10,026 nucleotides of DNA from CAVOBC01 sp963693635 (GTDB lineage Bacteria > Pseudomonadota > Gammaproteobacteria > Pseudomonadales > Azotimanducaceae). The notes beneath the pieces were generated by a model. The model was given only the letters and a program-made list of their open reading frames with translations. It had not been told where the DNA came from and searched no databases. The stretch spans positions 1-10,026 of the forward strand of contig CAVOBC010000159.1 in assembly GCA_963693635.1 (NCBI GenBank). The letters run 5' to 3'. Within the stretch, counting starts at the first letter, position 1. Every line of letters starts with the position of its first letter. Of the stretch, positions 1-6,182 are shown piece by piece. Both the position numbers and the translations under genes were made by a program.

Positions 1-2
1 GA

Positions 3-659
3 CAGATCTGCCTCGCCCCAGACTATGCACTCGTACCCGAGGCCGCCGTTGCAGAATTCGTCTCAGCCGCGAAGGCCGCCGTTGGCACCCTATATCCAAC
101 GATCAAAGACAACCCTGACTACACGTCGGTCATCAATGACCGCCATTTCGACCGACTGCAGGGTTATCTGAGTGACGCCCGGGCGAAGGGCGTCGAAGTC
201 ATTCCGATCAACCCCGCCGATGAAGACTTCAGCCAGCAGGAGCACCGGCGCATCCCGCCTACCCTCCTTATTAACCCCGGCGACGACACGCTCGTAATGG
301 CCGACGAGATATTTGGCCCATTACTACCGATCCGATCGTACACGGATCTTGGTGACACGCTCGGTTACATTAACGACCGGCCTCGTCCGCTCGGCCTCTA
401 TTATTTTGGCAACGACCGGGACGAACAGAGACAGGTACTGGACGGTACGATCTCCGGCGGGGTCACGCTGAATGACGTGATGATGCATATTGCCCAGGAG
501 GATTTGCCGTTCGGCGGCGTCGGTGCGAGCGGCACTGGCAGCTATCACGGCTTCGATGGCTTCCGCAATTTCAGTCACCCGAGGGCGATTTACTCACAAT
601 CAAGCCTGATCGCGCGGCTTGCCAAAACAATACGGCCCCCTTACCGCAAGGCTGCGTGA
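3..659 (+). CDS. Coniferyl-type (ALDH3-like) aldehyde dehydrogenase, C-terminal part
   Basis: Partial gene. The frame is open from the left edge to TGA at 657-659, giving 218 residues, about the last 45% of a ~470-residue enzyme. It would oxidise an aldehyde to the acid with NAD(P)+; the closest family I recognise is coniferyl aldehyde dehydrogenase and its ALDH3 relatives. The first residues read QICLAPDY, matching the family's GQ-x-C-x-APDY block, so Cys3 is the catalytic nucleophile. Further family motifs are ADEIFGPLLPI (about residues 100-110, with the Glu that usually contacts the cofactor), ND-VMMH-AQEDLPFGGVGASGTGSYHG (157-183) and FSHPRAIY (191-198). The tail ends in RPPYRKAA, like the RPPY end of CalB-type proteins. 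The cofactor-binding half lies outside the window. It converges on the crotonase gene across a 120-bp gap. The family is firm; the real substrate is unknown. Confidence 0.93.
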   Translation, partial: QICLAPDYALVPEAAVAEFVSAAKAAVGTLYPTIKDNPDYTSVINDRHFDRLQGYLSDARAKGVEVIPINPADEDFSQQEHRRIPPTLLINPGDDTLVMADEIFGPLLPIRSYTDLGDTLGYINDRPRPLGLYYFGNDRDEQRQVLDGTISGGVTLNDVMMHIAQEDLPFGGVGASGTGSYHGFDGFRNFSHPRAIYSQSSLIARLAKTIRPPYRKAA

Positions 660-696
660 CTGACGCAGGAAAGGCTGGAGCGCCGGAAATATGCGG

Positions 697-759
697 GCAC
701 TCGCGTGCGATGCAGGAATGGAATGCACCGCCATTTTCGGCAAGAAAATGCGAGGTTTT
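697..759 (+). repeat. Dispersed intergenic repeat, copy A
   Basis: This segment matches 8322-8393 in the same orientation. Shared blocks in order are GCACT-x-GCGTGCG, TGCAGGAAT, GCACCG-y-CATTTTC, GCAAG and ATGCGAGGTTT. Copy A carries a tandem GGAAT duplication (715-724) that copy B lacks. Copy B has about 12 extra bases between GCAAG and ATGCGAGG. Two small hairpins are visible in copy A: CGATGCA/TGCACCG (708-714 with 724-730, one mismatch) and CATTTTC/GAAAATG (732-738 with 744-750, perfect, 5-nt loop). It occupies the gap between two convergent genes, as REP-like elements often do. No protein is supported here. Confidence 0.7.
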
Positions 760-779
760 CCCCGCGAAACTGGAAAAAG

Positions 780-1601
780 CTAGCGCCCCGTGAAGTCCGG
801 CTTACGGCGTTCGAGAAACGCCGTCACCCCTTCCTGGAAATCTTCAGAGTTGAACATGGACCCGAGGTGCACCATCAGGTGGTCGACCGCCGTGTCATAC
901 GACTCTTCGAGGCCCATACGCATCATGCGTTTGGTCGTCTGCACCGCGACAGGTGCGTTGTCCGCGATCTCTTGCGCCCATTCAAGGGCAGTCTCGAGCA
1001 CCTTGTCGTCCGGAACGATGGTGTTGACCAGACCGATTTCAAGGCACTCCTCGGCGCCAACCACGCGAGCGCGGTAATAGAGTTCAGACGCCTTGGCCCA
1101 ACCGACCAGACGCGGGAGCAGCCAGGTGCCTCCGCTTTCGGGGACGACATTGCGCTTTGCGGTGACCGCCGCCATTTTCGCTGACTCACCGGCCACCCGC
1201 ATGTCACAGAGCAAGCTGAGATCCATGCCGTAGCCCGCGGCTGCGCCGTTCAATGCACACACGATTGGCGTGTCGATATTCCACATCACGTTGATGGGGG
1301 CATCGCGAAGGTCAAACAGTTGTTTCGGCGGACGATTCTCACCGGATTTGGCTTTACTGCCGATCCCGCCCTGACTGACATCGACCAGATCGAGACCGGC
1401 GCAGAATCCGCGACCCGCACCCGTCAACACGATGCAGCGTATTTCCGGGTCCTTGTTTGCCTCGACCATCTTGGCGGAGAGTTCGCCCAGCATGGCGCCG
1501 CTGATGGCGTTTAGCCGTTCTGGTCGATTGAGCGTAATGATCACAATCCGACCGCGATTCTCGACCAGCAGTTCATCGGTACTGGAATCACTCACTGCCA
1601 T
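780..1601 (-). CDS. Enoyl-CoA hydratase/isomerase (crotonase superfamily), PaaG-like active site
   Basis: Full-length 273-residue crotonase-fold protein, close to the family's usual 255-275. These enzymes act on acyl-CoA thioesters (hydration, isomerisation or related chemistry) in the cytoplasm. The two oxyanion-hole segments are GRGFCAGLDL (63-72) and NGAAAGYGMDLSLLCDMRVA (118-137). The usual hydratase Glu144 aligns with Thr147. The second hydratase Glu (164 in rat) is retained as Glu173 in KASEL. The segment VPESGGTWLLPRLVG (153-167) resembles PaaG/isomerase-type proteins, where an Asp stands at the place of Glu155. A simple hydratase role is therefore uncertain. The ATG start is supported by AAGGAG about 7 nt upstream (minus strand, near 1609-1614). 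The gene lies downstream of the broken methyltransferase on the same strand, with a 164-bp gap that could hold its own promoter. Substrate is unknown; aromatic or branched acyl-CoA is possible. Confidence 0.9.
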   Translation of the reverse strand: MAVSDSSTDELLVENRGRIVIITLNRPERLNAISGAMLGELSAKMVEANKDPEIRCIVLTGAGRGFCAGLDLVDVSQGGIGSKAKSGENRPPKQLFDLRDAPINVMWNIDTPIVCALNGAAAGYGMDLSLLCDMRVAGESAKMAAVTAKRNVVPESGGTWLLPRLVGWAKASELYYRARVVGAEECLEIGLVNTIVPDDKVLETALEWAQEIADNAPVAVQTTKRMMRMGLEESYDTAVDHLMVHLGSMFNSEDFQEGVTAFLERRKPDFTGR

Positions 1602-1749
1602 GTCCGGGCTCCTTGCATTATTGAGTCAGTTTTTTCATCTTGGGCTTTGCTGTGTATCTGGAACGCAGGTTCGTGCTCTTGGATTGCGCGCCCGCCAGCG
1701 TTCGTTGATGTCGTATCATATCGATTCGGCACCCGCTTGCCCATTAGCG

Positions 1750-1761
1750 CCCACGCGTGGG
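1750..1761. promoter_or_regulatory. Perfect 12-bp palindrome upstream of the crotonase gene
   Basis: CCCACGCGTGGG is a perfect palindrome, with outer ATT (1743-1745) and AAT (1764-1766) also symmetric. It lies just past the methyltransferase stop codon and about 150 bp upstream of the crotonase start, so it could be an operator for that gene. On the minus strand a possible TATGAT -10 box lies between it and the gene, with only a weak -35. It has no T-tract, so it is not a standard terminator. The regulatory role is inference. Confidence 0.35.
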
Positions 1762-1765
1762 TAAT

Positions 1766-2598
1766 TCAGCGCCGGCGCTGGAACGCGGCGATGAAATGGT
1801 CGCCCACCGGTGCGGTCAAGCGTGCAGTTGCGCGCTCGACTGCACTGAGGGTCGCGAACGTCCGGGGGAACCGCCCGACCAGACGCTTCAGTTCACTGGG
1901 CGGAAGAAAAAGCCCGAGACTCTCCGAATACCGATAGTGAAAATGCGGCGATAGCGCGCGTACAAGCTGAGCCCGGCGTGGATACCAGACAGGCATCACC
2001 GCCTCCCCTACACTTGCGCTCACCGGGCCGCACTAAAACGCCGAAACGCCTCCCGCGGTTGGCGATGCCAGAGAAAGTGGGCGATCTCCCACGGGTAGAT
2101 TCGCCCCATCGGTACCAGGATCAGCCAGGCATCCGGCTTTGTGCACCGGGCGATCGCTGCAGCGAACGTGGCGACGAACGCGTCATCAAAGGGGATCGCA
2201 TTCAACCCGCCGAAGTTGCTGAAAACGCCGTCGAACGATTTGCTGAACTCATGTCGAGGCAGGTCACCCTGCGACAACTGCTGCAGGGTGACGTGGCTCT
2301 CACCCTGCGTGTTCTCCCCGGCGACAGCCAACATGCCGGCTGATCCGTCCGTCGCTGTAACGTGGATGCCTTTTGTTGCGAGCTAGCGAGCGTCCTGGCC
2401 GGTGCCACAGGCAAGTTCAAGGACTTGATCGCCCGCCACGAAGTGTTGCGCCAGATGTGAGCGAACGCGCGCGCGCAACATTCGTCCGAGTGCGCTTCGG
2501 GTGAAGTCGTCGTCAAAGTCCTGTGCAACACCATCAAATGCGTCAGGCGCAAGTTTCGGCGAAAGGTCGCGCGCCGCCGGTTCACCTCGTTTGTGCAT
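1766..2598 (-). pseudogene. Class I SAM-dependent methyltransferase, broken by an amber codon and a frameshift
   Basis: Three minus-strand pieces join into one methyltransferase of about 275 residues. Piece 1 (to 2386) has the N-terminal region AFDGVAQDFDDDFTRSALGRMLRARV and SAM motif I, VLELACGTGQDAR. TAG follows at 2385-2383, and the same frame continues as LATKGIHVTATDGSAGML, exactly where relatives read DALWLARRGVHVTATD. The stop therefore most likely replaces a Trp (TGG to TAG). Piece 2 continues through FDGVFSNFGGLNAI, LILVPMGRIYPWEIAHFLW and REAFRRF to TGA at 2022-2020. Piece 3, in another frame from about 2023, gives VGEAVMPVWYPRRAQLVRALSPHF, ESLGLFLPPSEL and a normal-looking C-terminus ending at 1766. 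The shift equals loss of one base, perhaps in the G run near 2024. I chose ATG at 2598; TTG at 2631 in the same frame would add 11 residues. A working enzyme looks unlikely unless the lesions are sequence errors. Substrate unknown. Confidence 0.8.
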
Positions 2599-2696
2599 AT
2601 GCTCGCCTGATTCCGCACGACGCAACGTCAATCCGTGAGGTCAAATGTGACCACGCCCGTCTCAACTGACACGCCTTCAAGAGATCCTTCTAAAGG

Positions 2697-2723
2697 CCTT
2701 TTCCAAAGACCCTTTCCAAAGAC
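2697..2723. repeat. Imperfect tandem repeat, about 13 bp
   Basis: CCTTTTCCAAAGAC (2697-2710) is followed directly by CCTTTCCAAAGAC (2711-2723), differing by one T. It lies about 100 bp upstream of the methyltransferase remnant on its leader side. It could be paired protein-binding sites or a slippage duplication; nothing decides between these. Confidence 0.6.
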
Positions 2724-2749
2724 AGTCCGTCTCTCAGCGGTAGTTGTGA

Positions 2750-2790
2750 GATGAGATTGACCGTTTGCATGTCAAACGATCAATCTGATC
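2750..2790. repeat. Long inverted repeat, 18-bp arms with two mismatches
   Basis: The arms 2750-2767 and 2773-2790 are reverse complements except at two positions (2753/2787 and 2761/2779), with a 5-nt CATGT centre. The inner arms read CGTTTG and CAAACG, the middle arms AGATTGA and TCAATCT. There is no following T-tract on either strand, so an operator, or a hairpin in the leader of the minus-strand gene, is more likely than an intrinsic terminator. It sits about 420 bp upstream of the amidohydrolase and about 150 bp upstream of the methyltransferase remnant. Confidence 0.65.
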
Positions 2791-3031
2791 CGAGCCTAGC
2801 ATGGCGGGGCACCGGGATTCGGGCCCCCGGCGTCCCGCAGGCACCCGCAGTGTCCGCGGTCTTGCACCGACTTCGACGTTGCATAGCCTCCATACCCAAG
2901 GGACAGTATTGCACTGCTCCCCGTCACTCGCGGCCCGACGATAAGGCCGGGCGTCTTTGCACCTGTGCGGTGGCGGCTGATGCCAACCCCTTCGCGTTTG
3001 AGCTGCACGCGAAATTGACCCGGGGCCTGCT

Positions 3032-3053
3032 ATCTGCGCACAATCTGCGCACG
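3032..3053. repeat. 11-bp tandem repeat
   Basis: ATCTGCGCACA (3032-3042) is followed directly by ATCTGCGCACG (3043-3053). Each unit contains the self-complementary hexamer TGCGCA, so the pair presents two identical small dyads 11 bp apart, about one helical turn. It may be a tandem protein-binding site upstream of the amidohydrolase/TRAP genes. Function is inferred only. Confidence 0.5.
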
Positions 3054-3156
3054 ATGTGACCTAAGGTGCAAACTGGGCAGAACTGGCGCATCCAAGCCGG
3101 TCGAGTCGAATCGCGACGTTTTCAGCAACCAATTGGAATCGACCCGCCTTTGCCGA

Positions 3157-3199
3157 CTGATCCGGTCACCAGGTTCAGCCGCTGATCAGGTGGGTTCAG
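3157..3199 (+). repeat. Imperfect direct repeat next to the amidohydrolase ribosome-binding site
   Basis: Two related units, 3157-3178 and 3182-3199, share CTGATC, GGT and GGTTCAG; the first has 4 extra bases in the middle. The second unit runs directly into the Shine-Dalgarno sequence. The position fits a repressor or an RNA-level control site, but a chance duplication is equally possible. Confidence 0.4.
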
Positions 3200-3203
3200 G
3201 AGG
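3198..3203 (+). promoter_or_regulatory. Strong Shine-Dalgarno for the amidohydrolase
   Basis: AGGAGG lies 6 nt upstream of the ATG at 3210. It is the best ribosome-binding site in the window and fixes the start of the amidohydrolase. Confidence 0.85.
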
Positions 3204-3209
3204 CAGACT

Positions 3210-4400
3210 ATGGCACGAGTAATCTCTGCTGACAGTCATGTAGTCGAGGGACCAGGCGTCTTCGCTGGACTCGCTGAGCGCTTTGGGGATGAGGCGCCCC
3301 GGATCATGGACACCGACACTGAGACAGACGCAATCGTCATCCCCTCCCGGGGAGCAAAGGGTGCAGGCGTGGGGCGCATGGGTCTTGCGGGGCTCCGGTT
3401 GCGCAAGGGAGCGACGCTGTCACGTCAGCCGGGGCGCAAACCTGATGTCACGGATCTGACTGCCCCCGATGTGCTTGAGATCATCAACCTGGGCTACGCG
3501 GGGCTGCGGCCCGGCCTTCGCGAGGGTTCACGCCGGACGGACGATCAGGATCTCGATGGACTCGCTGCAGAGTTTCTGTATCCCGGTTTTTTCGGCATGT
3601 TTAGCATGGAGGACCCCGCGCTCACAGTTGCTTTACATCGAAACTACAACGACTGGATCCGGGACTATGCCGCAGAAGCTGATGGTCGGCTTTACGGCCT
3701 CGCTGCACTGCCGGTCCAGGACCCCACGGCTGCTGCGAAGGAACTGGCGCGGGTGATTGATATGGGCTTCAGAGGTGCGTGCATTCCCTGCACTGCACCC
3801 GCGGCGAAGCCTTATCACGACGCAGACTACTCGCCGATCTGGGCGCTTGCCCAGGAAGCGGGGATACCACTTTCGATGCACGTTGGAACCAATTCGTTCG
3901 TACCTACGTCCCTGCGACCCCCAAGGACGACACAAGACACGCTGTTTGGCTACGCAACTGCGCAGACGTCGATCCAGCGAACCCTGGCTGACCTCATCTG
4001 CCGGGGCGTCGCGGAGCGATATCCACGCCTGCGATTTGTCGTCAGCGAGTTTAACGCCGGGTGGATTGCCCACTTTCTGGAGCGTCTTGCCCAGGGCTTC
4101 GCGCGCGAACGTCGCGTGGGCCGTGAGATGGATATGCAGCACACGCCGAGCGAGATATGGCAGCGTCAGTTCTATGCGACGATCGAAGACGATCAGCCTG
4201 CCTTGCTCACGCGGCACCTGATTGGCATTGACAATCTTATGTGGGGGTGCGATTACCCACATACCGACTCGACCTGGCCATGCTCGATGGCGGTGCTGGA
4301 CGAGGTGATGGCGGAGTTGCCCCCAGTTGATCGCGACAAGATCACCCGCATAAATGTCGCGGCACTGTATGGACTGGCGGAAGACGGACTTGCCAATTGA
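3210..4400 (+). CDS. Amidohydrolase family 2 metal-dependent hydrolase/decarboxylase
   Basis: A 396-residue cytoplasmic TIM-barrel protein of the amidohydrolase_2 (ACMSD-like) family. Members hydrolyse, hydrate or decarboxylate organic acids, many derived from aromatic ring breakdown, using a bound divalent metal. Visible family marks are the N-terminal D-x-H (Asp8, His10 in ISADSHVVE), LDGLAAEFLYP (115-125), PYHDADYSPIWALAQEAGIPLSMHVG (201-226, with metal-ligand candidate His224), FVVSEFNAGWIAHFLERL (276-293) and MWGCDYPHTDSTWP (344-357, with the catalytic/metal Asp348). All expected ligands seem present, so it should be active. The start is set by a strong Shine-Dalgarno. The TRAP binding-protein gene begins 93 bp downstream on the same strand, so co-transcription is plausible and the transporter may supply its substrate or a precursor. 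The particular reaction cannot be read from the sequence. Confidence 0.9.
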   Translation: MARVISADSHVVEGPGVFAGLAERFGDEAPRIMDTDTETDAIVIPSRGAKGAGVGRMGLAGLRLRKGATLSRQPGRKPDVTDLTAPDVLEIINLGYAGLRPGLREGSRRTDDQDLDGLAAEFLYPGFFGMFSMEDPALTVALHRNYNDWIRDYAAEADGRLYGLAALPVQDPTAAAKELARVIDMGFRGACIPCTAPAAKPYHDADYSPIWALAQEAGIPLSMHVGTNSFVPTSLRPPRTTQDTLFGYATAQTSIQRTLADLICRGVAERYPRLRFVVSEFNAGWIAHFLERLAQGFARERRVGREMDMQHTPSEIWQRQFYATIEDDQPALLTRHLIGIDNLMWGCDYPHTDSTWPCSMAVLDEVMAELPPVDRDKITRINVAALYGLAEDGLAN

Positions 4401-4493
4401 GCGATCCCCGACAGCCGGCAACTGCGCGCCCAGTCGGGCCTGACGACGACCACGAATCGAACGACACCAGCCTCACTCTGTAAGGAAGCGAGC

Positions 4494-5600
4494 ATGTTCT
4501 CCAAACGCGCCTTTGTAACGGCATTGGTTGTGGCCTTCGTGGCCGGCCTGATTGCTTCTCTTGCCCTGCGTTCGACGGTCGGTCCTGCGGTTGTTGCGAG
4601 TCACAGCAGCGAGGGTGTCGCCCGCCGGATCCACTGGCGCGTACCCCTCAGTACGGCCCAGAATCTGCCCGGCAGTGGCGAGACCATCGTCTGGCTTGCC
4701 GAGAACGTGGCTGCGGCGAGCGGTGGCACTATTCATCTCGATCTCTTTGACCCTGGCGAGATCGTCCCGGCATTTGCCATCACTGATGCCGTACGCGACG
4801 GCAAGGTCCAGGCCGGAATCACCTGGTTAGGGTACGACCAGGGCAAGATTCCGTCCTCGGCGCTGTTCGGTGCAACGCCCTTCGGGCTCGACCCCCCCGG
4901 CTATATCAGCTGGTGGTTTTTCGGGGGCGGCAGGGAACTCGCGGACGAAGTGTACGGCGAGCACAACGTCAAGCCGCTTTTCTGCATGATCACGGGACCC
5001 GAAACCGCCGGTTGGTTCTCAACCCCGATCGAGTCCAGCGCCGATCTGAAGGGCCTCAAGATTCGCTTTGCCGGCGTTGGCGGCAAGGTCATGCAGCGGC
5101 TTGGTGCATCAATCACCATGTTGCCGAGCGGCGAGATCTTCCAGGCGCTGGAAACCGGCGTCATCGACGCGACTGAATTCAGCCAGCCGATTACGGACAA
5201 GGCGCTCGGCTTCTCGCGAATCGCCAAGTACAACTACTTTCCCGGCTGGCACCAGCCATTTTCCGCATCACACCTCATCGTGAACATTGATGTTTGGAAT
5301 GCCTTGGCGAGCGCTGACCAGGTCTTTCTCGAGAGCATGTGCACAGCGACGGTCGCCCGCCAGTACGGGCTATCGGAATCGTTACAGGGGCCAATCATTC
5401 GCGAGTATCGCGACTCTGGCGTAGAGGCGCGGTATCTGCCGCGCGAGATGCTCCTCGAACTCAAACGCACGGCAGACGAAGTTCTCAACGAAGAGGCTGA
5501 GAACGATGAATACTTCAAGCGTGTGCTTGCCTCGCAACGGGACTTCAAGGCCATGTATGGCGAATGGAAGAGCCTTGCCTATCTGCCGAGTGACCTGTAA
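4494..5600 (+). CDS. dctP: TRAP transporter solute-binding protein, DctP family (TakP-like)
   Basis: A 368-residue periplasmic binding protein that captures the solute and delivers it to DctQM. The N-terminus has Lys4/Arg5 and a hydrophobic stretch at 7-25, a Sec signal or membrane anchor; cleavage near AVVA-SH (after 35) is possible. No lipobox is seen. Family marks are GEIVPAFAITDAVRDG (88-103), FGATPFGLDPPGYISWWFFGGGRELADEVY (125-154), DLKGLKIRFAGVGGKVMQRLGA (184-205) with the carboxylate-binding Arg191, PSGEIFQALETGVIDATEF (211-229) and KYNYFPGWHQP (245-255). The W-x-FGGG and FPGWH blocks resemble TakP-type proteins that bind 2-oxo or hydroxy acids. After DATE this protein has Phe229 where, as I recall, TakP-type proteins usually have Trp, so specificity may differ. 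AAGGA at 4482-4486 lies 7 nt before the ATG. Its TAA is followed with no gap by dctQ. Confidence 0.93.
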   Translation: MFSKRAFVTALVVAFVAGLIASLALRSTVGPAVVASHSSEGVARRIHWRVPLSTAQNLPGSGETIVWLAENVAAASGGTIHLDLFDPGEIVPAFAITDAVRDGKVQAGITWLGYDQGKIPSSALFGATPFGLDPPGYISWWFFGGGRELADEVYGEHNVKPLFCMITGPETAGWFSTPIESSADLKGLKIRFAGVGGKVMQRLGASITMLPSGEIFQALETGVIDATEFSQPITDKALGFSRIAKYNYFPGWHQPFSASHLIVNIDVWNALASADQVFLESMCTATVARQYGLSESLQGPIIREYRDSGVEARYLPREMLLELKRTADEVLNEEAENDEYFKRVLASQRDFKAMYGEWKSLAYLPSDL

Positions 5601-6182
5601 ATGGCGCTGCAGCTTCCGCACAATCGCGTTTCCCAGATTCTCGAGCCCGCACTGATCCGGCTGGGTGAAATCTCGTCCTGGATCTGGTTCGTCCTCATGA
5701 TCATTGTCGTCATCAATGTGGCGCTGCGCCATGTCGTTGGCGAGGGACGGGTGGAACTTGAAGAACTGCAATGGCATCTGAATGCCATCGGGTTTCTGAT
5801 GGCCGCAATCTACACGTTTCAAATGGATGGCCATATCCGCATCGATCTCGTTTCGTCTCGGTTGCCCGAGCGCCATCAGGCCTGGGTTGAGGCTTACGGT
5901 ATCGTGCTGATGTTGCTGCCGTTCCTCGGGCTCGTGGTGTGGTTTGCGATCCCGTTTGTGGGACACAGCTGGCAAGCGGGTGAGGTCTCACAGTCTCCCG
6001 GGGGGCTGCCCTATCGCTGGTTTTTGAAAGCGGTCCTGCCGATCGCCCTCACCATCCTCTTCGTGGCGGCACTGATTCGACTGGCCCGGGTATGGGCGCT
6101 TCTGTCGGGGGCTTCGGCAACGGAGTCTGCGGCCGACCCGGTCGCAGCCAGCGCATCTGGCCACAACGAGCAGTCGCAATGA
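5601..6182 (+). CDS. dctQ: TRAP transporter small permease, DctQ family
   Basis: A 193-residue inner-membrane protein with four predicted membrane segments at about 24-44, 58-75, 98-120 and 142-168, the standard DctQ topology. It joins the large permease to form the sodium- or proton-coupled channel module. Family-like marks are LEELQWHLNAIGFLMAAIY (53-71), DGHIRIDLVSSRLP (76-89) and SQSPGGLPYRWFLKAVLPI (130-148). The polar tail rich in Ala and Ser (from about 170) is dispensable-looking. The ATG begins at the base after the dctP stop, and the TGA overlaps the dctM start by 4 bp (ATGA), so translation of the three genes is probably coupled. Confidence 0.93.
   Translation: MALQLPHNRVSQILEPALIRLGEISSWIWFVLMIIVVINVALRHVVGEGRVELEELQWHLNAIGFLMAAIYTFQMDGHIRIDLVSSRLPERHQAWVEAYGIVLMLLPFLGLVVWFAIPFVGHSWQAGEVSQSPGGLPYRWFLKAVLPIALTILFVAALIRLARVWALLSGASATESAADPVAASASGHNEQSQ

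Larger units (their letters stand above)
2632..3209. other. Divergent intergenic region with repeats and dyads, no convincing gene
   Basis: This gap separates the broken methyltransferase (-) from the amidohydrolase (+), so it should contain the promoter of the amidohydrolase/TRAP cluster. Open frames exist on both strands (2751-3059 + and 2796-3008 -), but neither resembles a known protein; both are rich in Arg, Pro, Gly and Cys and lack a clear ribosome-binding site. The middle part (about 2800-2960) is GC-rich and can form several hairpins, for example CCGGG/CCCGG at 2812-2816 with 2826-2830. No confident sigma70 promoter could be picked by eye. Individual repeats are listed separately. 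Confidence 0.5.

Noticed and set aside
1320..2386. Several plus-strand open frames across the crotonase and methyltransferase region
   Set aside because: The minus-strand translations carry clear family motifs, so these are complementary-strand shadows.
2850..2875. Cobalamin riboswitch core on the minus strand (GTCGGTGCAAGACCG resembles the conserved GGTG-containing stem)
   Set aside because: Only one short element fits; the B12 box (GCCACTG with GGGAAGGC) and the 3' CCTGCC-type segment are not found at the right spacing, and no B12-related gene follows.
2802..2922. tRNA- or tmRNA-like ends on the minus strand (GGGGAGC pairing with GTGCCCC, followed by G and CCA, and a CGAAT loop nearby)
   Set aside because: The span of about 121 nt is too long for a tRNA, the acceptor has a mismatch, the T-loop has 9 nt, and no anticodon arm or tmRNA tag could be found.
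2751..3059. 102-codon plus-strand open frame in the divergent gap
   Set aside because: No ribosome-binding site, composition like random GC-rich translation, no recognisable family, and it starts within the long dyad.
3633..4421. 262-codon minus-strand open frame
   Set aside because: It lies antisense to the well-supported amidohydrolase gene and has no family features; it is a GC-driven shadow.
5382..5975. 197-codon minus-strand open frame
   Set aside because: Antisense to the dctP end and dctQ; its many His, Asp and Gln residues come from complementing membrane and signal codons.
6092..6178. Upstream extension of dctM by 29 residues
   Set aside because: It overlaps dctQ coding sequence; the ATG at 6179 in the ATGA overlap gives the normal DctM N-terminus.
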